A stretch of DNA of 12,851 nt from XYB2-FULL-45-11 sp964360375 (lineage in GTDB: Bacteria > Patescibacteriota > Patescibacteriia > UBA9934 > GWF2-40-263), in assembly GCA_964360375.1 (NCBI GenBank), contig CAYHWG010000030.1:1-12851 (forward strand), in the 5' to 3' direction. The translations under genes were made by a program, and so were the position numbers. The notes below the pieces were generated by a model, which was not told the DNA's origin, did not search any database, and saw nothing but the letters and a program-made list of their open reading frames with translations. Each line of letters begins with the position of its first letter. The first letter of the stretch is position 1. Positions 6,532 through 11,401 of the stretch are shown piece after piece.

Positions 6532-7269
6532 ATGACAGGATTTATTTTAATCGACAAGCCTACGGGCATCACCTCATTTGACGTCATTGCGAGACTTCGA
6601 CGTCTCACAGGAGTAAAACGCATCGGTCACGCAGGGACTCTTGATCCTTTCGCGACGGGTCTTTTGATTGTAGCGATCGGTCGCGAAGCCACGCGTGAGA
6701 TGTCAAAATTCGTCGGACTCGACAAAACATACGAAGCAACCTTTGTTTTAGGCGCAACATCGACGACGGATGACGTAACAGGAAAACTCTCAGAACCGAT
6801 TTCGACATCTCATTTAACCGAACAACAGGTAAAAGAGGTTCTCGAATCTTTTGTTGGCGAACTCGATCAAGTCCCGCCGACCTATGCAGCGATCAAAGTG
6901 CAAGGGAAAAAATTATATGAACTCGCGCGGGCTGGGACTCCGACACTCGTGGAACCTCGACGTGTAACTCTTTATTCGATCGAAAACCTTTCCGAATGGG
7001 TGCCCCTGCCTGCCGGCAGGCATGGCACAAGAGGCACCCCTACATCCACACTACACATTCGCATCCACTGCTCCTCCGGAACCTACATCCGATCGATTGC
7101 ACGTGATCTTGGGGCGAAACTCAGAATTGGCGGATATGTTTCCGAACTACGACGAACGTCGATCGGACTGTTCGCTATTTCGGAAGCATTCACTTTAGAA
7201 GAGCTCAATTCAAACAACATCGAAAATAATCTCATCAAAATCGATTCATTTATTGGCCGTTTGACGTAG
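6532..7269 (+). CDS. truB: tRNA pseudouridine(55) synthase
   Basis: Converts U55 in the T-loop of tRNAs to pseudouridine. It begins MTGFILIDKPTGITS, the standard TruB opening. The catalytic motif GHAGTLDPFATG (33-43) carries Asp38; further family marks are PPTYAAIKVQGKKLYELAR and CSSGTYIRSIARDLG. With the ATG at 6532 it has 245 residues, shorter than E. coli TruB (314) because the C-terminal PUA-like part is reduced. In-frame starts at 6493 (TTG), 6517 and 6520 would add 13, 5 or 4 residues, but they lie in or before the promoter -10. Residues 156-170 derive from an inserted GC-rich palindrome (6998-7039), just before the conserved HCSSGTYIR. It is divergent from infB; translation and RNA-processing genes cluster here. 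Confidence 0.96.
   Translation: MTGFILIDKPTGITSFDVIARLRRLTGVKRIGHAGTLDPFATGLLIVAIGREATREMSKFVGLDKTYEATFVLGATSTTDDVTGKLSEPISTSHLTEQQVKEVLESFVGELDQVPPTYAAIKVQGKKLYELARAGTPTLVEPRRVTLYSIENLSEWVPLPAGRHGTRGTPTSTLHIRIHCSSGTYIRSIARDLGAKLRIGGYVSELRRTSIGLFAISEAFTLEELNSNNIENNLIKIDSFIGRLT
6998..7039 (+). repeat. GC-rich nested palindrome inside truB
   Basis: The outer arms GGGTGCC (6998-7004) and GGCACCC (7033-7039) enclose a perfect 16-base palindrome TGCCTGCCGGCAGGCA (7007-7022). If bases 7005-7021 are removed, the flanks fuse into GTGCCATGGCAC, itself a perfect palindrome. The CCTGCCGGCAGG core therefore appears nested in another repeat. The same core occurs at 9117-9136. The frame stays open, encoding VPLPAGRHGTRGTP. 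Confidence 0.85.
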
Positions 7270-7509
7270 GAACGACTTTTTGATACTCTTTTTGTGTAAT
7301 TCTTGAGAAAAATGTTCTTCAGAAGTTCAAGCGTATCAATCCTGTTATGGGTTTTTCTTTCACAAACAATTTTCCTCCCACCCCTCTCTTCCTCTCCCCT
7401 CGGGCAGGTGAGAGCTCTAGAGACTCTCAATACCTCACGAGATTGTTTTTGCGATAATTCCAAACAATATTGAATAATTTGCTCTCGAGTCATTCGAGAC
7501 TCATGTTTG
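7270..7509. other. Intergenic region between truB and rny
   Basis: No gene that I can support. It contains a pyrimidine-rich tract around 7373-7400 (CTCCC/CTCTCC runs), a small inverted repeat around GAGAGCTCTAGAGACTCTC (7411-7429), and possible rny promoter boxes: TTGCGA at 7449-7454 with AATAAT about 18 bases on. The promoter is only tentative. Confidence 0.4.
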
Positions 7510-7538
7510 AACTTCTCAAGATTTGAGAAGTTTTATTT
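7510..7538 (+). promoter_or_regulatory. Perfect 10-bp hairpin ending six bases before the rny start
   Basis: AACTTCTCAA (7510-7519), loop GAT, TTGAGAAGTT (7523-7532), then TTATTT and the ATG at 7539. The T-rich tail resembles an intrinsic terminator or attenuator, although only 3 of 10 pairs are G-C. It occupies the place where a Shine-Dalgarno would normally be, and none is present. It could terminate read-through from truB or control rny translation. Confidence 0.6.
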
Positions 7539-9098
7539 ATGATCATCCAATTTATTCTCGTACTTGTCGGACTCAGTTTTGGTGCTGCCGCCGGGTACAC
7601 CTATAGAAAAACACAAGCAGGGCGCATGGCAGATGACGCAGAAAACAAAGCAGAAAAAATTCTCTCAGAAACAAAAGCAAAACAACAGGAAATCCTCACA
7701 GAAGCAAAAACAAAACAACAAGAACTTTTGATCGAAGCAAAAGAAAAAGCGTTCAAGGTGATTGAGGAAGCAAAACAAGAAGAACAAGCACAACGACGTG
7801 ACATGCAAGAACAACAAAAACGTTTAGAGAAACGTGAAACCATGTTCGATCAAAAATTGATCGAGATTGAAGACAAAAAAACAAGACTCGAAGAACAATT
7901 AAAACAAGTCGAAGAGGTAAAAGCGAACATCGAAACGATCAAACAGGATCAACAATTAAAATTGCAAGCGGTCGCACAACTCACCAAAGAACAGGCAGAA
8001 GAAAAACTCATGAAACAAATTGAAACAGACTCATCCGAAGCGCTCATGAGCCGCATGCGCAAGATGGATGAAATCACAGAAGAGGAAGTGGAAATAAAAT
8101 CTCGCAAACTTCTCTCGCTTGCGATCACACGATTCGCATCTTCTGTCTCGGTTGACACAACCACAACAGCGGTCGAATTGCCAAACGATGAAATGAAAGG
8201 ACGCATCATCGGAAAAGAAGGACGAAACATCAAAGCGATCGAGCTTTTGACCGGAACGGAAATTATCGTCGATGACACACCGTCCATCATTACAATCAGT
8301 GGATTCTCCCCTATTCGTCGTCAAGTCGCAAAACGTGCACTTGATGCACTCATCAAAGACGGACGCATTCAACCAGCACGTATCGAGGAATCCGTCACAG
8401 AAGCAAAAAAATCTCTCGCGCAAGAACTCAAAAAAACCGGAGAGGACGCCCTCTATCAACTTGGTGTTCCGGTTTCATCGATCGATCCAAAACTTGTTTC
8501 CATTCTCGGACGCATGAAATTCCGTACGAGTTACGGACAAAACGCCCTTCAACATTCTATTGAGGTTGGCACACTCGCTGGCATGATGGCCGAAGAGCTC
8601 GGTGCAGACGTCTTTATCTGTAAAAAAGGCGGACTCTTCCATGACATTGGAAAAGCCGTGGATCATGACATGCAAGGCGCACACCCAGAAATCGGCTATA
8701 ACATCATGAAAAAATTCGGCTTTCCAGAAGAAATCTGTTATCAATCGATCGCTCACCACGAAGACCGACCTCGCACGATTGAAGGCGCGATCGTAAAAGC
8801 AGCAGACGCCATCAGTGGGGCTCGTCCTGGTGCGCGCAAACAATCACTTGAAAACTTTATTCAACGCATGGAAGAATTGGAACGTACAGCAGGCGGATTT
8901 GAAGGTGTAGAAAAAGTGTATGCCATCCAAGCAGGTCGCGAAGTTCGCATCTTTATTCATCCAGAAAAAATTTCAGATCTTGCAAGCTATCAACTCGCAA
9001 AAGACATCGCAAATAAAATTGAATCCGAACTCAGTTATCCGGGTGAAATCAAAGTGACCATTATTCGAGAAACGCGTGTGATTGAGTATGCGCGTTGA
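7539..9098 (+). CDS. rny: Ribonuclease Y
   Basis: Membrane-anchored endoribonuclease that starts mRNA decay. The 519 residues match the family (about 520). An N-terminal membrane helix (2-20) precedes a long charged coiled coil (about 28-200). A KH domain follows with IIGKEG at 223-228, then an HD domain with His339, the metal-binding HD pair His368-Asp369 and HH at 406-407. The tail ends TIIRETRVIEYAR, typical of RNase Y. In the coiled coil three 11-residue units (46-56, 57-67, 68-78; KAKQQEILTEA and variants) form a hendecad repeat that is also visible in the DNA. No Shine-Dalgarno; a hairpin abuts the start. The stop is TGA at 9096-9098, and a second, synonymous copy of the last 12 codons plus stop lies 90 bases downstream. 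Confidence 0.97.
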   Translation: MIIQFILVLVGLSFGAAAGYTYRKTQAGRMADDAENKAEKILSETKAKQQEILTEAKTKQQELLIEAKEKAFKVIEEAKQEEQAQRRDMQEQQKRLEKRETMFDQKLIEIEDKKTRLEEQLKQVEEVKANIETIKQDQQLKLQAVAQLTKEQAEEKLMKQIETDSSEALMSRMRKMDEITEEEVEIKSRKLLSLAITRFASSVSVDTTTTAVELPNDEMKGRIIGKEGRNIKAIELLTGTEIIVDDTPSIITISGFSPIRRQVAKRALDALIKDGRIQPARIEESVTEAKKSLAQELKKTGEDALYQLGVPVSSIDPKLVSILGRMKFRTSYGQNALQHSIEVGTLAGMMAEELGADVFICKKGGLFHDIGKAVDHDMQGAHPEIGYNIMKKFGFPEEICYQSIAHHEDRPRTIEGAIVKAADAISGARPGARKQSLENFIQRMEELERTAGGFEGVEKVYAIQAGREVRIFIHPEKISDLASYQLAKDIANKIESELSYPGEIKVTIIRETRVIEYAR

Positions 9099-9100
9099 TG

Positions 9101-9145
9101 GTCATCCTGAGCGGAGCCTGCCTGCCGGCAGGCAGGCGAAGGATC
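9101..9145 (+). repeat. Nested repeat after rny (GTCATCCTGAGC...GAAGGATC split by CCTGCCGGCAGG)
   Basis: A 20-base palindrome CCTGCCTGCCGGCAGGCAGG fills 9117-9136. Without it the flanks join to GTCATCCTGAGCGGAG + CGAAGGATC, a short repeat common between genes in many bacteria. So one repeat appears inserted in another, as also seen in truB. Confidence 0.75.
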
Positions 9146-9149
9146 TTCC

Positions 9150-9188
9150 ATCATTCGCGAAACACGAGTGATTGAATATGCAAGGTAA
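9150..9188 (+). pseudogene. Duplicate of the last 12 codons and stop of rny
   Basis: It reads IIRETRVIEYAR-stop, the same residues as 9060-9098, in the same frame, exactly 90 bases downstream. By eye there are 9 differences in 39 bases and every one is synonymous, including TGA against TAA. Two in-frame TGA codons (9096, 9108) separate the copies, so it is not translated as part of RNase Y. Probably a leftover of the resident gene end after replacement or partial duplication of rny. Confidence 0.8.
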
Positions 9189-9200
9189 GTAGTGTAAAAT
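9172..9200 (+). promoter_or_regulatory. Candidate promoter of the HU-type gene
   Basis: TTGAAT (9172-9177), 17 bases, TAAAAT (9195-9200; 5 of 6). The -35 lies inside the duplicated rny tail. The transcript would begin near 9207 and carry the 9215-9298 palindrome as a roughly 100-base leader. Confidence 0.5.
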
Positions 9201-9214
9201 GATTGAAAATAATC

Positions 9215-9298
9215 TGTCATTGCGAGCGAAGCGAAGCAATCTTTTCGAAATGGGTCACCCCCTAAGATTGCTTCGTCGTCGAACTCCTCGCAATGACA
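9215..9298 (+). repeat. 84-bp palindromic repeat (TGTCATTGCGAG family) upstream of the HU gene
   Basis: Perfect 12-bp ends TGTCATTGCGAG (9215-9226) and CTCGCAATGACA (9287-9298), with inner arms AGCAATCTT / AAGATTGCT. It is the second copy of the element found in leuS at 30-116; the right half GATTGCTTCGTCGT is shared exactly. It ends seven bases before the ATG of the HU gene, where a ribosome binding site would be expected. Confidence 0.92.
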
Positions 9299-9305
9299 AC
9301 AAAAT

Positions 9306-9596
9306 ATGAACAAAGCTGAACTCGCGACACAGATCGCGGATAAATTACATATTTCAAAAAAACTAGGAGATGATTTCATCGCCTTGTTCGAAGAACTCGT
9401 CACGCGAGAACTCTCAAAAGGCGGTGAAGTTACGATCGCCGGATTCGGAACGTTCAGTGCACGAGAACGCAAAGGTCGTATCGGAGTCAATCCACAAAAA
9501 CCAAGTGAGCCCATCACCATCCCCTCCGTTGTCGTGCCGAAGTTTAAAGCAGGGAAAGCGCTGAAAGACACACTCAAAGGCAAACGAACAATTTAA
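9306..9596 (+). CDS. hup: HU/IHF-family DNA-binding protein
   Basis: Small histone-like protein that binds and bends DNA as a dimer in the nucleoid. The 96 residues fit the family (90-100). It begins MNKAELATQIADKL, has the dimer core VTIAGFGTFSARERKGR (about 42-58), the DNA-contacting beta-arm with the Pro-containing tip NPQKPSEPITIP (62-73), and the C-terminal helix FKAGKALKDTLKG. The choice between HU and IHF cannot be made from one sequence, so the symbol is generic. No Shine-Dalgarno precedes the ATG; the space is taken by the palindromic repeat. It is followed after three bases by the small membrane gene. Confidence 0.95.
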   Translation: MNKAELATQIADKLHISKKLGDDFIALFEELVTRELSKGGEVTIAGFGTFSARERKGRIGVNPQKPSEPITIPSVVVPKFKAGKALKDTLKGKRTI

Positions 9597-9599
9597 GCT

Positions 9600-9821
9600 A
9601 TGCTTATCACAGAAGAAATGAGACGGCATAAATGGAAAAATGCCTTCGGGTGTTTTCTGGTGTGCACACTCTGTGGGATCGGTATCTGGTTTGGATTCTT
9701 TGTAAAATCCGAAATGAATCTCCTTGCATTTTTCCTTTGGGAATTAATGTGCGGCCTCCTGTTTCTTATCGCCTTCTTCGGATGGATTCTCTATCTCAGA
9801 ATCATTCTCAAAAAAATATAA
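9600..9821 (+). CDS. Small two-helix membrane protein, 73 aa
   Basis: No family recognised. The N-terminus is charged (EEMRRHKWK), followed by two hydrophobic stretches at about 15-35 and 41-68 separated by KSEMN, and a basic end RIILKKI. This suggests a hairpin in the inner membrane with both ends in the cytoplasm by the positive-inside rule. It starts three bases after the hup stop, so it is probably co-transcribed. An alternative start at 9618 (MRRHKW) has a weak AGAAG just upstream and would remove six residues. Coding status is likely but not certain because it is short. Confidence 0.65.
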   Translation: MLITEEMRRHKWKNAFGCFLVCTLCGIGIWFGFFVKSEMNLLAFFLWELMCGLLFLIAFFGWILYLRIILKKI

Positions 9822-9850
9822 AAACATCTCGTCCAACTAAACGGATGTTT
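9822..9850 (-). terminator. Second hairpin downstream of the MFS gene
   Basis: AAACATC (9822-9828) and CGT (9830-9832) pair with ACG (9841-9843) and GATGTTT (9844-9850). On the minus strand it is followed by TTATATTTTTTT, so it fits a backup terminator for the MFS unit. It lies directly after the stop of the small membrane gene. Confidence 0.45.
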
Positions 9851-9887
9851 AAAAAAAATCCCCGAAGCCTTTGGCAAAGGGGATTTT
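9851..9887 (-). terminator. Terminator of the MFS gene, possibly bidirectional
   Basis: AAATCCCC (9856-9863) pairs with GGGGATTT (9879-9886), with an inner GCC/GGC pair (9867-9869, 9873-9875). On the minus strand the stem is followed by eight T. It overlaps the MFS stop codon. On the plus strand TTTT follows, so it may also end the hup unit. Confidence 0.88.
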
Positions 9888-11070
9888 AGTTTGTGACGAC
9901 TTCCGGTCGCGTGCGAAAACACGCAAGAACGAGCGCGCCAGTAACAAGAACGGTTCCGCAGATGATCCACACATTCGAGATGGTCTCGGATGTGTTTGGT
10001 TTGTCGCGAATCGTGAACCAGATCACAAGAGGTGTGATCACAAGACCGATGCGACCAAGCAGAGATTGAAGCGAGACGAACGTCGCGCGATATCCGCTTT
10101 CGATGCGATGTTGCACGAATGAATCCACAAGTGGTTGAAACATGCCACGTCCGATTTCATGCACCACAACCGCGGAAAGTGGAATCATGAGTCCGCCTGC
10201 GTATCCGGCAATGAAGAGTCCCATTCCAGTCAGCACGAGCGCTCCCAAGATCCATGATGATTCGTGTCCATGCGGTAAGGTAAGTCGATGAATCATGATG
10301 GCGGCACATGACATCCCCCCATACATAAGCGCCCAAACCCATGAGAGGCCGAGTGTCCCGACTTTCGGGATGAAAAACGGCGACCAGAAATTGTTAAAGG
10401 CAACCACAGCACCAAACACAATGATCGTCGCAATGAGCCACACAAGCGCTCGACTCCCCCGCAACATCGACACGCTTGCGCGAAGTGCCTCGACCTCTGT
10501 CATCTTGTGAATCGGCTCCCCTTTCCCGTTCATGTATCGATGAATGATAAGCCATGTGAACGGAGAGGTAATGATCATCGGTGCCCAAATCAAACGCGGA
10601 TTGTAAAGAGCGATCAGTGAACCGATCAGTCCGCCGAACAACATGACACCTGCACGAATGAGCGCGCCGGTCGCAAACACTTTACGACGTTCGTGGTCGC
10701 GTCCTTCCCGATGAAGCGCGTCTGTGATCCATGCCTGTTCGGCTCCGGAGAAAAACGACATGCTGACCCCGATGAGAATCTCGGCAAACATCGCACTCCA
10801 AAAACCTTGCGCGCATAGATACGCGATGCCGCCGAACGTGAGACAGATACTCCCCATTTTGAGTGACCACACGCGACTCTTTCCATCTGCAAGCATGCCA
10901 GTTGGCAGTTCCATAAGCACGATTGTGAACCAGAATACCGAATTCACAAGAGCGATTTCCGCAAGGGAGAGCCCGATCGACAAAAGAAATGGTGCGTATA
11001 CCGTAACCGTCATCGCGATCCCGAAGTCTGCCGTCGCGTCGTACAAGTAGTAGGCGGTTGAGGCGCGCAT
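9886..11070 (-). CDS. Major facilitator superfamily (MFS) transporter, 394 aa
   Basis: Integral membrane secondary transporter with about twelve hydrophobic segments and a charged central loop (about 180-205, NGKGEPIHKMTEVEALR). The MFS motif A region is seen as GMLADGKSRVWSLKMG (58-73) after helix 2, with a partly degenerate pattern. Length is typical. MFS proteins of this shape in small genomes are usually annotated as putative efflux pumps; the substrate cannot be read from sequence. The start is set by AAGGAG four bases before the ATG. G+C is clearly higher than in the neighbouring 11402-12394 gene (sampled lines about 47-63% against 35%), which may indicate transfer. It sits alone with its own terminator and a long leader (11071-11336) that looks like an attenuator. 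Confidence 0.9.
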   Translation of the reverse strand: MRASTAYYLYDATADFGIAMTVTVYAPFLLSIGLSLAEIALVNSVFWFTIVLMELPTGMLADGKSRVWSLKMGSICLTFGGIAYLCAQGFWSAMFAEILIGVSMSFFSGAEQAWITDALHREGRDHERRKVFATGALIRAGVMLFGGLIGSLIALYNPRLIWAPMIITSPFTWLIIHRYMNGKGEPIHKMTEVEALRASVSMLRGSRALVWLIATIIVFGAVVAFNNFWSPFFIPKVGTLGLSWVWALMYGGMSCAAIMIHRLTLPHGHESSWILGALVLTGMGLFIAGYAGGLMIPLSAVVVHEIGRGMFQPLVDSFVQHRIESGYRATFVSLQSLLGRIGLVITPLVIWFTIRDKPNTSETISNVWIICGTVLVTGALVLACFRTRPEVVTN

Positions 11071-11074
11071 AGGT

Positions 11075-11080
11075 CTCCTT
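11075..11080 (-). promoter_or_regulatory. Shine-Dalgarno of the MFS gene
   Basis: On the minus strand AAGGAG lies four bases before the ATG at 11070 and fixes the start. Confidence 0.8.
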
Positions 11081-11180
11081 TGGTGACTCGAAGCAACCGT
11101 TTGCAGAACATCTGCACTCGTTTTCTTCGAAAGAAGTAACGCGATCGATAGAGCCAGTTTTACCAGCCTGTCGAGACATT

Positions 11181-11210
11181 ACAAACAAAACAACCCAGTT
11201 TCCCGGGTTG
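11181..11210 (-). terminator. Intrinsic terminator inside the MFS leader (attenuator)
   Basis: On the minus strand CAACCC (11210-11205), loop GGGAAACT, GGGTTG (11196-11191), then TTTTGTTTGT. It lies about 110 bases before the MFS start codon and downstream of the leader promoter. Its left arm can instead pair as CAACCCG (11210-11204) with CGGGTTG (11260-11254), which would prevent the terminator. Confidence 0.65.
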
Positions 11211-11232
11211 AATTTGAATTGATTTGGTTTTT

Positions 11233-11332
11233 TGAACTTAAATCAATACATCACAACCCGAGAAATAAAAAGCTTCGCCCATAGAATCGGCGAACACTTT
11301 TTGTGTTGGGATGTATGTATTTATTAAGTTCA
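11233..11332 (-). ncRNA. Structured leader RNA of the MFS gene, riboswitch- or attenuator-like
   Basis: Nested helices were found by eye. The outer helix is TGAACTTAA (11233-11241) with TTAAGTTCA (11324-11332). Inside it come TACATC (11247-11252) with GATGTA (11310-11315) and CAAC (11254-11257) with GTTG (11305-11308). Innermost are AAAAAG (11267-11272) with CTTTTT (11297-11302) and TTCGCC (11274-11279) with GGCGAA (11289-11294). About 31 pairs in 100 bases. A competing helix joins ATTGATTT (11218-11225) to AAATCAAT (11240-11247), stacked on CGGGTTG/CAACCCG. No known riboswitch class recognised. The strand is assigned from the promoter and the MFS gene. Confidence 0.55.
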
Positions 11333-11333
11333 T
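11238..11333 (-). CDS. Possible 31-aa leader peptide of the MFS gene
   Basis: ATG at 11333, stop TAA at 11240-11238. The peptide begins MNLINTYIPTQKVF and ends FYFSGCDVLI. The ATG is about three bases after the predicted transcription start, so it would be leaderless, as proposed for infB and truB. Its codons 25-27 (Ser-Gly-Cys) contain the CGGGTTG antiterminator arm, so a ribosome's position on this ORF could decide whether the downstream terminator forms. No Shine-Dalgarno, and the ORF could be chance. Function unknown. Confidence 0.4.
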   Translation of the reverse strand: MNLINTYIPTQKVFADSMGEAFYFSGCDVLI

Positions 11334-11342
11334 ACTACTTTC

Positions 11343-11371
11343 AGTAAAGCAGAAAAAAAGGTGTCTGTCAA
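11343..11371 (-). promoter_or_regulatory. Promoter of the MFS leader
   Basis: On the minus strand a perfect TTGACA (11371-11366), 17 bases, then TTTACT (11348-11343; 4 of 6). Transcription would start near 11336, immediately before the structured element. It lies directly after the terminator of the upstream gene. Confidence 0.65.
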
Positions 11372-11373
11372 CC

Positions 11374-11393
11374 AAAAACAGACCTTTCGGTCT
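11374..11393 (-). terminator. Terminator of the proS-11402 unit
   Basis: On the minus strand AGACC, GAAA tetraloop, GGTCT, then GTTTTTGG, nine bases after the stop of the 330-aa gene. A T-run on the plus strand also exists, but no plus-strand gene needs it. Confidence 0.8.
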
Positions 11394-11401
11394 ATTTTTT
11401 A

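Noticed and set aside
7083..7493. Minus-strand ORF whose start (MTREQIIQYCLELS) resembles the opening of MmcQ/YjbR proteins
   Set aside because: Similarity stops after about 15 residues, there is no Shine-Dalgarno or promoter, the middle is a low-complexity pyrimidine tract, and the 3' half is antisense to truB. At most a relic.
9096..9188. RNase Y continuing through two in-frame TGA codons to the second tail (UGA recoding)
   Set aside because: trxA ends on TGA exactly at family length and overlaps trxB there, and the first rny tail is already complete. Recoding would only add a repeat-derived stretch and a redundant tail.
10682..11188. Minus-strand ORF of 168 codons overlapping the MFS gene start
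   Set aside because: It is out of frame with the MFS gene, mostly Arg-rich shadow sequence, and has no ribosome binding site.
11177..11196. ATG at 11179 as a second leader peptide in the MFS transcript
   Set aside because: No Shine-Dalgarno, it follows the terminator T-run directly, and its frame runs into the shadow ORF over the MFS gene.
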